From Streptomyces poriferorum (lineage in GTDB: Bacteria > Actinomycetota > Actinomycetes > Streptomycetales > Streptomycetaceae): a stretch of DNA of 44,633 bases. The stretch's first letter is position 1. Each line of letters opens with the position of its first letter. Made by a program: the position numbers and the translations under genes. This document shows, in pieces, positions 8,145 through 15,467 of the stretch. The DNA is taken from NCBI RefSeq assembly GCF_019399235.1, contig NZ_JAELVH010000124.1, positions 1-44,633 of the forward strand, written 5' to 3'. The notes beneath the pieces are model-generated. The model did not search any database. It worked only from the letters and a program-made list of their open reading frames with translations, and was not told the origin of the DNA.

Positions 8145-8818
8145 GAGGTCCAGGAGGCGAGCTGCCCCCGCACCCAGTCCGCGACGGGGCCGACGCCTTC
8201 GCCCGAGGTGAGCGAGGTGAAGGCGACGGGCAGTTCGCCGCGCTGCTGTGCGGCGTCACGGGCCATCCGGCCGAGGTCGGAACCGACGTAGGGTGCCAGA
8301 TCGGTCTTGTTGATCACCAGCAGGTCGGACGTGGTGACGCCGGGACCGCCCTTGCGGGGGATGTCGTCGCCGCCGGCGACGTCGATGATGAAGATCTGGG
8401 CGTCCACGAGCCCTTTGGAGAAGGTGGCCGTGAGGTTGTCACCACCGGATTCCACAAGGATGAGGTCGAGCGGCCCCACGGTGTCCTCCAGGTCCTCGAC
8501 GGCTTCGAGGTTGGCGGATATGTCGTCGCGGATGGCGGTGTGCGGGCAGGCGCCGGTCTCGACGGCCTGGATCCGCTCGGGCGGCAGCACGGCGTTGCGC
8601 AGCAGGAACGCCGCGTCCTCACGCGTGTAGATGTCGTTGGTGACGACGGCCAGGGACAGCTGGTCGCGCAGGGCCCGGCAGAGCGCTGCGACGGTCGCGG
8701 TCTTGCCGGATCCGACGGGTCCGCCGAGGCCGATCCGCAGGGCCCGCCTGGTCCCGTCGGGGCGTGCGGCGTCCGCGCCGAGGGCGGCCGGGCCGGAGTG
8801 GGCGTGATCGAGGTGCAT
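8141..8818 (-). CDS. ureG: Urease accessory GTPase UreG
   Basis: 225 aa from the ATG at 8818. It is a SIMIBI-class GTPase: P-loop GPVGSGKT (residues 33-40), NDIYTREDA, ESGGDNLTATFS and the guanine-specificity motif NKTDLA. A short His-containing N-terminus (MHLDHAH) may help bind nickel, which matters here because the operon has no ureE metallochaperone. UreG couples GTP hydrolysis to nickel delivery into the carbamylated-Lys active site of UreC. It lies between ureF and ureD and overlaps ureD by 4 bp. Confidence 0.96.
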   Translation of the reverse strand: MHLDHAHSGPAALGADAARPDGTRRALRIGLGGPVGSGKTATVAALCRALRDQLSLAVVTNDIYTREDAAFLLRNAVLPPERIQAVETGACPHTAIRDDISANLEAVEDLEDTVGPLDLILVESGGDNLTATFSKGLVDAQIFIIDVAGGDDIPRKGGPGVTTSDLLVINKTDLAPYVGSDLGRMARDAAQQRGELPVAFTSLTSGEGVGPVADWVRGQLASWTS

Positions 8819-8867
8819 GGTGCGGCTCCTGTGCTGTTCGGGCGGTGTACGTCTCGGTGCTGCGAGG

Positions 8868-9530
8868 TCACGAGGCGAAGAGCCGGACGGGGCGTGCGGC
8901 GTGGGCCTCGGCGGCGATGTCGAGCAACGGGGCGGAGAAGGCGGGCAGTTCACCGATGGGTCCGCGTGCGGCAGCGGCGGCCAGCTCGGCGACGTGGTCG
9001 AGCTCGGGGGCGAGCCGGGCCAGTACGGCGGTGGCGTCGAAGGGGTTGAGGGAGAGCAGCCGGACGACGGCGGTGGCCGGTCCGCCGACCGTCTCGTACG
9101 CGGCGCAGTGTGCGGCGTCCTCGGGTGCGAGCCCCGCCGAGCGTGCGGTGAGGCCGAGCACGACCGGCTGGTGGCCGCCGCGCGGCCGGGCCAGCGCGAA
9201 CGCGTCGAGCTCCTCGCCCGGCCAGGTCGCGCGGGCGGCCCGCATCAGCTGCCGGCCGAGCTTGCGGGCGACCGCCCGCAGCGCCGGTGAGGGCGTACGG
9301 GCGTCGGCGGCCTCGTCCAGGGCCAGCGGGTCGTGGCCGTGGGCGGCCGCCGCGGCGAGCGCCGCGGCGGTGAGCCCGGTCGTGTGCAGACGGCCCCGGC
9401 AGAATGCGGCGAGGTCGTCGGCATTGCGGATGCGTCCTGCCACAACGGCCGCCTCGGCCCCGCCGGAGTGGGCGTGGCCACCTGCGGGGAAGCGGCCGTC
9501 GGACAGGACGAGGAGGGCGGCACGGCTCAT
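8868..9530 (-). CDS. ureF: Urease accessory protein UreF
   Basis: 220 aa from the ATG at 9530, 13 bp after the ureC stop. It is an all-helical UreF-type protein: LLVLSDGRFPAGGHAHSGG at the N-terminus is the family signature, followed by Ala-rich helices. It acts with UreD to gate the UreG GTPase during activation of urease. It lies 49 bp before ureG. Confidence 0.92.
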   Translation of the reverse strand: MSRAALLVLSDGRFPAGGHAHSGGAEAAVVAGRIRNADDLAAFCRGRLHTTGLTAAALAAAAAHGHDPLALDEAADARTPSPALRAVARKLGRQLMRAARATWPGEELDAFALARPRGGHQPVVLGLTARSAGLAPEDAAHCAAYETVGGPATAVVRLLSLNPFDATAVLARLAPELDHVAELAAAAARGPIGELPAFSAPLLDIAAEAHAARPVRLFAS

Positions 9531-9543
9531 CCCTGATCCGTTC

Positions 9544-11265
9544 TCAGAAGAGGAAATAGCGCTGGGCCATGGGGAGTTCGGTCGCGGGGGCGGGTTCGAC
9601 CGGTTCGCCGTCGATCGTCACGGCGAAGCTGTCCGGGTCGACGTCGACCCGGGGCAGCGCGTCGTTCTCCCGCATGTCCGCCTTGGTCACGCCCCGGGTA
9701 CTGGTGATCGGCACGAACCGCTTTCCCAGTCCGAGCCGCTCCGGCAGCCCGTCCTCGATCGCCGCTGCCGCGACGAAGTTGAAGGAGTTGCCGGCCGGGG
9801 CCCTGCCGACCGCACCGAACATCGGGCGCGGCAGGACGGGTTGCGGGGTGGGGATGGAGGCGTTGGCGTCGCCCATCTGCGCGTACGCGATCTGGCCGCC
9901 CTTGATGACGAGCTGCGGTTTGACCCCGAAGAAGGCGGGTTCCCACAGGACCAGATCCGCGAGCTTGCCGGTCTCCACGGAGCCGATCTCCCGGTCGAGG
10001 CCCTGCGCCACTGCCGGATTGATGGTGTATTTGGCGACATAGCGACGGACCCGGCGGTTGTCGGCGCGTCCGTCGCCGGGCAGTGCGCCTCGCCGCTTCT
10101 TCATCACGTGGGCGGTCTGCCAGGTACGCAGCACGACCTCCCCGATGCGGCCCATGGCCTGGGAGTCGGAGGAGATGATCGAGATGGCGCCGAGGTCGTG
10201 CAGGATGTCCTCGGCCGCGATGGTCGAGGGCCGGATCCGCGACTCGGCGAAGGCCAGGTCCTCCGGCACGGCAGCGTTTAGGTGGTGACAGACCATCAGC
10301 ATGTCGAGGTGTTCCTCGATGGTGTTGACGGTGTGCGGCCGGGTCGGATTGGTCGAGCTGGGCAGGACGTACGGCTCCGAGACGACGCTGATGATGTCGG
10401 GAGCGTGCCCGCCGCCCGCACCCTCGGTATGGTACGAGTGGATGGTCCGCCCGGCGATGGCGGCCAGAGTGTCTGCGACGAATCCGGCCTCGTTGAGGGT
10501 GTCGGTGTGAATGGCGAGCTGCGCCCCGGTCTCCTCGCAGACACCCAGGCAGGCGTCGATGACCGCGGGCGTCGCACCCCAGTCCTCGTGAATCTTGAAC
10601 CCGAGTGCGCCTGCCCGCAGTTGGGAGTGCATGGCGGCACGGGACATCGTGTTGCCCTTGCCGAGCAGGCCGATGTTGACGGGGTACGCCTCCAGCGCCT
10701 CGAACATCCTGGCCAGGTGCCAGGGACCCGGGGTGATGGTGGTGGCCTTGGTGCCCTCGGCCGGGCCGGTGCCGCCGCCGACCAGGGTGGTGATGCCGCT
10801 GGAGAGGGCCTCGTCGACGAGGGTCGGCGAGATGAAGTGCACATGTGCGTCGATGGCGCCGGCGGTGAGGAACTTCCCGTTGCCCGCGATGATTTCGGTT
10901 TCGGGGCCGATGACGAGGTCCGGATGGACGCCGTCCATCGTGTCCGGGTTTCCGGCCTTGCCGATTCCGGTGATCCGCCCGTCGCGGATACCGATGTCCG
11001 CCTTGACCACGCCCCAGTGGTCGATGACGACGGCGCCGGTGATCACGGTGTCCGGCGCTCCTTCGGCGCGGGTGGTGCGCGCCTGCCCCATGGACTCCCT
11101 GATGACCTTGCCGCCGCCGAACACCGCCTCGTCGCCGGCGAGTCCGGGCCCGCCGCAGCGGTCCTCCTCGATCTCCACGAGCAGATCGGTGTCGGCCAGA
11201 CGGATCCGGTCGCCGGTGGTGGGGCCGAACAGGTCGGCGTACACGGCACGGTGGAGTTCAGGCAT
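9544..11265 (-). CDS. ureC: Urease alpha subunit UreC
   Basis: 573 aa from the ATG at 11265. This is the catalytic subunit: urea is hydrolysed to ammonia and carbamate at a dinickel centre in the cytoplasm. All expected ligands are visible: H141 and H143 in AIDAHVHF, the carbamylated Lys224 in GFKIHEDWG, H253 in AIHTDT, H279 in SYHTEG, and D367 in SSDSQAMGR. The flap Cys-His pair is in MVCHHLN (C326, H327). The length matches the three-subunit type of bacterial urease. The start overlaps the end of ureB by 8 bp. Confidence 0.98.
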   Translation of the reverse strand: MPELHRAVYADLFGPTTGDRIRLADTDLLVEIEEDRCGGPGLAGDEAVFGGGKVIRESMGQARTTRAEGAPDTVITGAVVIDHWGVVKADIGIRDGRITGIGKAGNPDTMDGVHPDLVIGPETEIIAGNGKFLTAGAIDAHVHFISPTLVDEALSSGITTLVGGGTGPAEGTKATTITPGPWHLARMFEALEAYPVNIGLLGKGNTMSRAAMHSQLRAGALGFKIHEDWGATPAVIDACLGVCEETGAQLAIHTDTLNEAGFVADTLAAIAGRTIHSYHTEGAGGGHAPDIISVVSEPYVLPSSTNPTRPHTVNTIEEHLDMLMVCHHLNAAVPEDLAFAESRIRPSTIAAEDILHDLGAISIISSDSQAMGRIGEVVLRTWQTAHVMKKRRGALPGDGRADNRRVRRYVAKYTINPAVAQGLDREIGSVETGKLADLVLWEPAFFGVKPQLVIKGGQIAYAQMGDANASIPTPQPVLPRPMFGAVGRAPAGNSFNFVAAAAIEDGLPERLGLGKRFVPITSTRGVTKADMRENDALPRVDVDPDSFAVTIDGEPVEPAPATELPMAQRYFLF

Positions 11266-11569
11266 CGAGCGGGCCTCCGGTCTCGCCGCGCAGGCCCGGG
11301 ACGATACGCCGCCCGGCCAACGGGACGAGTTCGATGTCGACAGGGACGCCCGGCTCGAAGCGAACGGCCGTTCCCGCGGCGATGTTCAGCCGCAGTCCGC
11401 GCGCGGCCGCACGGTCGAACTCGAGGCCGGGATTGGCCTCGGCGAAGTGGTAGTGCGACCCCACCTGAACCGGCCGGTCGGCCGCGTTGAGGACGGTGAG
11501 GCGGCTGACGGGCCGGCCCGCGTTGAGCGGCACGGCATCCTCCGCGTACAGAATCTCTCCCGGAATCAT
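11258..11569 (-). CDS. ureB: Urease beta subunit UreB
   Basis: 103 aa from the ATG at 11569. The start MIPGEIL and the core VGSHYHFAEANPGLEFDR are the UreB signatures. UreB is structural and packs on UreC in the (UreABC)3 complex. It starts 13 bp after the ureA stop and ends inside the ureC start region. A longer reading frame runs upstream into ureA, but the conserved MIPGEI beginning supports this start. Confidence 0.95.
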   Translation of the reverse strand: MIPGEILYAEDAVPLNAGRPVSRLTVLNAADRPVQVGSHYHFAEANPGLEFDRAAARGLRLNIAAGTAVRFEPGVPVDIELVPLAGRRIVPGLRGETGGPLDA

Positions 11570-11582
11570 CGGCGGCGGCCCG

Positions 11583-11885
11583 TCAGACGATCGGTTCATG
11601 GACGGTGACGAGCTTGGTGCCGTCCGGGAACGTCGCCTCGACCTGCACATCGTGGATCATCTCGGCTATGCCGTCCATGACGTCGTCGCGGGTGAGCACC
11701 TTGCGTCCGGACGCCATGAGTTCGGCGACCGTACGGCCGTCGCGCGCCCCCTCCATCAGATGGGAGGTGATGAGGGCGACGGCCTCGGGGTGATTGAGCC
11801 GCAGCCCTCGCGCGCGGCGCTTCTCGGCCACGTCGGCGGCCACATGTATGAGCAGGCGTTCCTGCTCGTGCGGGGTCAGTTGCAC
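11583..11885 (-). CDS. ureA: Urease gamma subunit UreA
   Basis: 100 aa from the GTG at 11885, with GAGGTGG just upstream. This is a full-length gamma subunit: MQLTPHEQERLLIHVAADVAEKR, LNHPEAVALI and the C-terminal VEATFPDGTKLVTVHEPI. It is the first gene of the ureA-B-C-F-G-D operon, about 138 bp downstream of the TetR gene on the same strand, so a dedicated promoter in that gap is expected. Confidence 0.96.
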   Translation of the reverse strand: MQLTPHEQERLLIHVAADVAEKRRARGLRLNHPEAVALITSHLMEGARDGRTVAELMASGRKVLTRDDVMDGIAEMIHDVQVEATFPDGTKLVTVHEPIV

Positions 11886-11941
11886 GCGTCCACCTCACAG
11901 TTGTCCGCCCAGTACCGGCCCTGGGCGCAGCGAGACACTAG

Positions 11942-11968
11942 CGATCTTCAACAGTCCGTTGAAGATCG
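11942..11968. promoter_or_regulatory. 11-bp palindrome upstream of the urease operon
   Basis: CGATCTTCAAC (11942-11952) and its exact complement GTTGAAGATCG (11958-11968) are separated by 5 bp. It lies 57 bp upstream of the ureA start. No T-run follows on the minus strand, so an operator is more likely than a terminator for the preceding TetR gene, but a transcript hairpin at the end of that gene is possible. The regulator is unknown. Confidence 0.7.
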
Positions 11969-12023
11969 AACCGGTGTCGCACGGCGAGGTATTGCACGTT
12001 AGAGCCGAAGTTTTTCCGGCGCG

Positions 12024-12653
12024 TTAACTGGCCCTTTGCAGATCCATGGACATCAGCCCGCGCAGGCCGTTCTCGAGGACCTCGGGTCCCGCGTCGCCGA
12101 ACATCGCGAGTTGGGCGATGAGACCCTGGGCGGTGGCGATCAGCGTGCGGGCGATGTGCTCGTCCGGCACCCCGGCAGCGAGCATCCCGCTCGCGCGGTA
12201 CTCACCGACCAGTTCCGCCCAGGAGACCCGCAGACCCTCGTACGCCTCACCGAGCGTGGCCGCCAGCCGCTCGCTGCGCAGCGTCTCGGCCCACACCTGG
12301 ACGATCAGCCCGGCGTACGCCCTCGGGTCCAGCCCTCCCCTCCGCGTGGCGTCGTCGCCGAACAGGGTGCGCACCACGCGGCCGATCAGCACGTCAGGGG
12401 TGGGCGGAGGACTGACCCGGGCGGCGCGCTCGAACGCCTGCCGGACCCCGCCGACCGCCTCGCCGGCGATGGCGGCGATCAGGTCCTCCTTGCCGCCGAA
12501 GTAGCGGTAGACCGCACCGGCCGACAGCCCGACCTCCTTGAACACGTCCTGCATCGAGGTGGCGTGGAACCCGTCGCGGGCGAAACACCGCGCCGCCCCG
12601 TCGAGGATCTGCCGGCGGCGGGCGTCGAGGTGCTCCTGGGATACACGGGCCAT
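12024..12653 (-). CDS. TetR-family transcriptional repressor
   Basis: 209 aa from the ATG at 12653. The N-terminal helix-turn-helix is standard: RRRQILDGAARCFARDGFHATSMQDVFKEVGLSAGAVYRYFGGKEDLI (residues about 13-60). The ligand-binding C-terminal half is variable, with a YAGLIVQVWAETLRS helix. It is divergent from the membrane protein gene at 12764, and two near-identical AAAACGAACG boxes lie between them, so it most likely represses both. The ligand is unknown, perhaps a compound handled by the neighbouring membrane protein. Confidence 0.93.
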   Translation of the reverse strand: MARVSQEHLDARRRQILDGAARCFARDGFHATSMQDVFKEVGLSAGAVYRYFGGKEDLIAAIAGEAVGGVRQAFERAARVSPPPTPDVLIGRVVRTLFGDDATRRGGLDPRAYAGLIVQVWAETLRSERLAATLGEAYEGLRVSWAELVGEYRASGMLAAGVPDEHIARTLIATAQGLIAQLAMFGDAGPEVLENGLRGLMSMDLQRAS

Positions 12654-12664
12654 GAGGCCAATCT

Positions 12665-12739
12665 AAAACGAACGTTCCTTCTTGACAAGAGTGCCACCCG
12701 GCACGACAGTGACGTCATCACGTAAAACGAACGATCATT
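12665..12739. promoter_or_regulatory. Twin TetR operator boxes and promoter
   Basis: Two similar boxes, AAAACGAACGTTCCTT (12665-12680) and AAAACGAACGATCATT (12724-12739), share the core ACGAACGWTC, with GAACGTTC palindromic in the first. They flank a TTGACA hexamer at 12682-12687 (plus strand), which has a weak -10 (GACAGT) 17 bp on. The second box ends 24 bp before the membrane protein start and the first lies 12 bp from the TetR start. This arrangement suits autorepression plus control of the divergent gene. Confidence 0.7.
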
Positions 12740-12763
12740 CTCTTTGGATTCGAGGTTCCCGTC

Positions 12764-13756
12764 ATGCCCGCTGCCCCGAACCGCCGTTTGGTGGCGGTCG
12801 TTCTCCTGGTCCCCGTCGTGGTGGCGCTCGCCCTCTGGGCCTTCGCCTGGCCCGCCGCCCGCATGGCTCCCCGCGATCTCCCCGTCGGCGTCGCCGGCGC
12901 CGCACCGGCCGCCGGCCGGCTGGCGCAGCAGCTCGAACAGCGCGACGGCGCCTTCGAGATCCACCGTTACGACTCCGAGGCCGCCGCCCGCACCGCGATC
13001 GAGGACCGCTCCGTATACGGCGCGGTCGTCGTCACCCCGAAGGGCCCCGAGCTGCTGACGGCATCCGCCGCCGGCCCCGTGGTCGCCCAGCTGCTGCGCG
13101 AAGCGGTGGCCGCGTCCGGGGCTGCGGGCACCGCGGTGCCGGTCACGGACGTGGTGGCGGCACCGGCCGCCGATCCGCGAGGCAGCGTGCTCGGCGCCAG
13201 CATCCTGCCCCTGGCGATCGCGGGCGTGGCCGCCGGTTCGGCAGTGACGCTGCTGCGGCTGCGCGGCGGACGGGCGGTCACGGCGCTGCTCGGCGTGGCC
13301 GCCCTGGTGGGGATCGTCGCCGCCGCGCTCACCGACAGCTGGCTCGGAGTCATCACCGGTGACTGGTGGAGCGAGGCGGGGACGCTCGGCCTCACGGTGC
13401 TCGCCATCGGCGCGACGGTGGCGGGGCTCGCCGCCCTGGTCGGACCGGCAGGTGTCGGCCTGGGGTCGCTGCTCATGGTGCTCGTGGGCAATCCGTTCTC
13501 GGGCGTCACCGGCGCGCCGGAACTGCTCCCCCGGCCGGTCGGGGCGATCGGCCAGTGGCTGCCCCCGGGCGCGGGCGGCTCGCTGCTGCGCTCGGTCGCG
13601 TTCTTCGACGGACGGGCGGCCGGCGGCCCGGCACTGATCCTGGCCCTGTGGGCCGCGCTCGGACTCACCGCAGTGATCGTCGGCGGCCGCCGACGGCTCC
13701 CGCCGCCGGACGCGCCCGAGGCCACGCCGTCACGACAGCCCGCACTCGCGGGCTGA
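12764..13756 (+). CDS. Integral membrane protein, ABC-2 permease/YhgE-like
   Basis: 330 aa from the ATG at 12764. One N-terminal transmembrane helix (LVAVVLLVPVVVALALWAFAW) is followed by an extracytoplasmic region of about 110 residues. Next come about five hydrophobic segments (for example LGASILPLAIAGVAAG and LGLTVLAIGATVAGLAALVG) and a Pro/Arg-rich tail. This layout resembles half of an ABC-2 or YhgE/Pip membrane protein. No ATPase gene adjoins it. Control by the divergent TetR repressor suggests efflux or an envelope function, but the substrate is unknown. Confidence 0.75.
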   Translation: MPAAPNRRLVAVVLLVPVVVALALWAFAWPAARMAPRDLPVGVAGAAPAAGRLAQQLEQRDGAFEIHRYDSEAAARTAIEDRSVYGAVVVTPKGPELLTASAAGPVVAQLLREAVAASGAAGTAVPVTDVVAAPAADPRGSVLGASILPLAIAGVAAGSAVTLLRLRGGRAVTALLGVAALVGIVAAALTDSWLGVITGDWWSEAGTLGLTVLAIGATVAGLAALVGPAGVGLGSLLMVLVGNPFSGVTGAPELLPRPVGAIGQWLPPGAGGSLLRSVAFFDGRAAGGPALILALWAALGLTAVIVGGRRRLPPPDAPEATPSRQPALAG

Positions 13757-13771
13757 GAGGTCGGCCGTGGA

Positions 13772-13807
13772 GGCCGTGCATCCCCCGCCGGCGGGGGATG
13801 CACGGCC
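13772..13807. terminator. 36-bp perfect palindrome, terminator
   Basis: The arms are 18 bp each (GGCCGTGCATCCCCCGCC at 13772-13789 and its exact complement at 13790-13807), with no spacer, followed by TTCCT. It lies between the membrane protein gene and the convergent antitoxin gene, so it serves both directions. Confidence 0.85.
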
Positions 13808-13820
13808 TTCCTGCGTTCCG

Positions 13821-14105
13821 TCAGTTGCCCGGCCCCTGCTGACCCCGGTGTTCGGCGGCGATCCCGAAGCGGTGCCGTTCGCCCGGAGCGGACGCGGAGG
13901 AGCCGATCGAGGAGACCGAACTGATCACCTGCTCCCGCTCCGCCGCCTCCTCCTTCTCAAGTCGCTCCAGGTCAGCGGCCGATACGAGCGCCACCAGGGG
14001 CTTGCCATGCCGCGTCACGACCACGCGCTCGCCGCCGTAGACGACTCGGTTGATCAGTTCGGCGAGGTCGGCTCGGGCTTGCGTCACCGGAATCTCATAG
14101 ACCAT
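13821..14105 (-). CDS. Solitary YefM/Phd-family antitoxin
   Basis: 94 aa from the ATG at 14105. The N-terminal half is the Phd/YefM DNA-binding fold: MVYEIPVTQARADLAELINRVVYGGERVVVTRHGKPLVALVSAADLERLE. The C-terminal half is charged and probably unstructured, as expected of a toxin-neutralising region. No RelE/YoeB, Doc or PIN toxin gene follows on this strand, since only a terminator and a convergent gene lie downstream. It may be an orphan regulator, neutralise a toxin encoded elsewhere, or be the remnant of a pair. A TGTACA operator lies just upstream. Confidence 0.88.
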   Translation of the reverse strand: MVYEIPVTQARADLAELINRVVYGGERVVVTRHGKPLVALVSAADLERLEKEEAAEREQVISSVSSIGSSASAPGERHRFGIAAEHRGQQGPGN

Positions 14106-14120
14106 GCTCCCATCATAACC

Positions 14121-14150
14121 TTCTGTACGTCCTGTACATTTTTTACAGAA
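14121..14150. promoter_or_regulatory. YefM-type operator with TGTACA core
   Basis: The stretch contains TGTACG (14124-14129) and TGTACA (14133-14138) inside a wider inverted repeat TTCTGTA (14121-14127) / TACAGAA (14144-14150). TGTACA is the known core bound by YefM-YoeB antitoxin complexes. It is AT-rich compared with its surroundings and lies 16 bp upstream of the antitoxin start, which fits autorepression. It also lies 54 bp before the plus-strand ClpP-like gene, so that gene may share control. Confidence 0.7.
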
Positions 14151-14203
14151 GAGGTGCACGGGCGCCTTCCCGGCCCCGCGCGCCCCGGAGGAGAGGCCCC
14201 GCC

Positions 14204-14839
14204 ATGCACCGCCCCGCCGCCCGCCACGTACTGCCCGAGTTCACCGAGCGCACGTCCCAGGGGACGCGCACGCTCGACCCGTACTCCAAACTCCTCGCCG
14301 AACGGGTCGTGTTCCTCGGCACGCCCGTCGACGACACTGCGGCCACAGATCTGGTCGCCCAGTTCATGTATCTGGAGCACGACGCTCCCGACCGGCCCAT
14401 CTCGCTCTACATCAACTCCCCCGGCGGCTCGTTCGGTGCCATGACCGCCATCTACGACACGATGGCGTTCCTCGCCTGCGAGGTGGAGACCTTCTGCCTC
14501 GGCCAGGCGGGAGCCGGCGCGGCCGTGCTGCTCGCAGCGGGCGCACCGGGCAAACGCCACGCACTGCCGGGTGCCCGCGTGGTGGTACAGCAGCCCGAAC
14601 TCTCCGAGCCGGTACAGGGGCAGCCGTCCGACCTGGAGATCGAGGCGCGGGAACTGGCCCGGATGCGCGACACGCTGACCGGCATGCTGGCCCGTCACAC
14701 CGGCCGCCCCGCCGAGCAGATCGCCGCCGACACCGAGCGCGATCTGATCCTCGACGCCGAGGGCGCCAAGGACTACGGGCTGGTCGACCACATCGTGCGA
14801 CGACGCGGGCCGTCGCTGCCCGTGCACCCCGTGAGGTGA
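14204..14839 (+). CDS. ClpP-family protein lacking catalytic Ser and His
   Basis: 211 aa from the ATG at 14204, after a strong GGAGGAGAGG site. The ClpP fold is well kept: YINSPGGSFGAMTAIYDTM, LLAAGAPGKRHALPGARV, DLEIEAREL and DTERDLILDAEGAKDYGLVDHI. The active site is not. Where active ClpP has GQAASMGA, this protein has GQAGAGAA, placing Ala104 at the Ser position. The catalytic His in RVMIHQP is Gln129 in RVVVQQP. Only the Asp (D180) remains. The Ser-His spacing of 25 residues is unchanged, so the alignment is firm. It is probably a non-proteolytic subunit or scaffold, comparable to cyanobacterial/plastid ClpR. Likely operon with the 14847 gene. Confidence 0.9.
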   Translation: MHRPAARHVLPEFTERTSQGTRTLDPYSKLLAERVVFLGTPVDDTAATDLVAQFMYLEHDAPDRPISLYINSPGGSFGAMTAIYDTMAFLACEVETFCLGQAGAGAAVLLAAGAPGKRHALPGARVVVQQPELSEPVQGQPSDLEIEARELARMRDTLTGMLARHTGRPAEQIAADTERDLILDAEGAKDYGLVDHIVRRRGPSLPVHPVR

Positions 14840-14846
14840 ATCCGCG

Positions 14847-15155
14847 ATGCAGCCGCCGGAGTTCACACCCCTGCCCGCCCTGACCCGCGCGGAGGGCGAG
14901 TTCATCGACCGCTATCTGCAAGTCCTCGACCAGGTGGGCCGGATCAATCCGGCCCACGGTGGCGACACCTACGGCGCCCTGCGTGCCGCCCAGGCGCTGG
15001 TCTCGTACGCGGCCGCGCTGCGGAACGCGCTCACGTTGATGCACGAGCGGGGCGAAGACCGGATCCACGAGGTCACGTTGACCCGGGCGCTGCGCGTCCT
15101 CGACGGCGAAAGGCGCTCCCGGCGGGTCACCTTGCCGCCCGCCCCACCGAGTTGA
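14847..15155 (+). CDS. Small helical protein, ClpP-like gene partner
   Basis: 102 aa starting 8 bp after the ClpP-like stop, so probably co-translated. I do not recognise the family. It appears helical and soluble, with LTRAEGEFIDRYLQVLDQVGRINPAHGGDTYGAL, an Ala/Leu-rich helix, then an Arg-rich segment and a Pro-rich tail. It has no transmembrane segment or signal peptide. The tight coupling to a predicted inactive ClpP makes a partner or adaptor role worth testing, but nothing in the sequence proves it. Confidence 0.7.
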   Translation: MQPPEFTPLPALTRAEGEFIDRYLQVLDQVGRINPAHGGDTYGALRAAQALVSYAAALRNALTLMHERGEDRIHEVTLTRALRVLDGERRSRRVTLPPAPPS

Positions 15156-15467
15156 TCAGCCCGACGGGCCGACACGCCCGACGCGTGGACCGGATTTCCT
15201 CGCTCGTTCGGCGTAGACGCTACTTCGCACGAGGGACAACTCAATTTGCGTTTTCGAAGTGGACGATGGGTGAAATCTCCCGTTCCGTGGCTGGTACGGC
15301 ACCGGTCGGCGGGAATCCGCGGTTTGCCGCAACTTCACCTGTCCACCCGAACGGATCATTGGTGATGAGCCTCACATATAGCTGTTTCACCTCGGAAATC
15401 CGGCACTCGGTGAGTCAAGATCCCTGGGACGACAAGCCCCCGCCACCGCGGCGGGGCGGTCCGGGCG
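15156..15467. other. Non-coding gap before the riboswitch
   Basis: I see no convincing gene in these roughly 310 bp. The stretch 15235-15400 is less GC-rich than the surroundings and carries a CACATATAGCTG patch near 15374 that may belong to the promoter of the NlpC/P60 gene. A reading frame crosses it but has no coding look or recognisable motif. Confidence 0.5.

Noticed and set aside
13772..13807. 36-bp palindrome as an origin or attachment site
   Set aside because: Its position between convergent genes and the strong hairpin are fully explained by a terminator.
14204..14839. Active ClpP protease
   Set aside because: The Ser and His of the catalytic triad are replaced by Ala104 and Gln129 in a confident alignment; an active call would be wrong unless the reading is mistaken.
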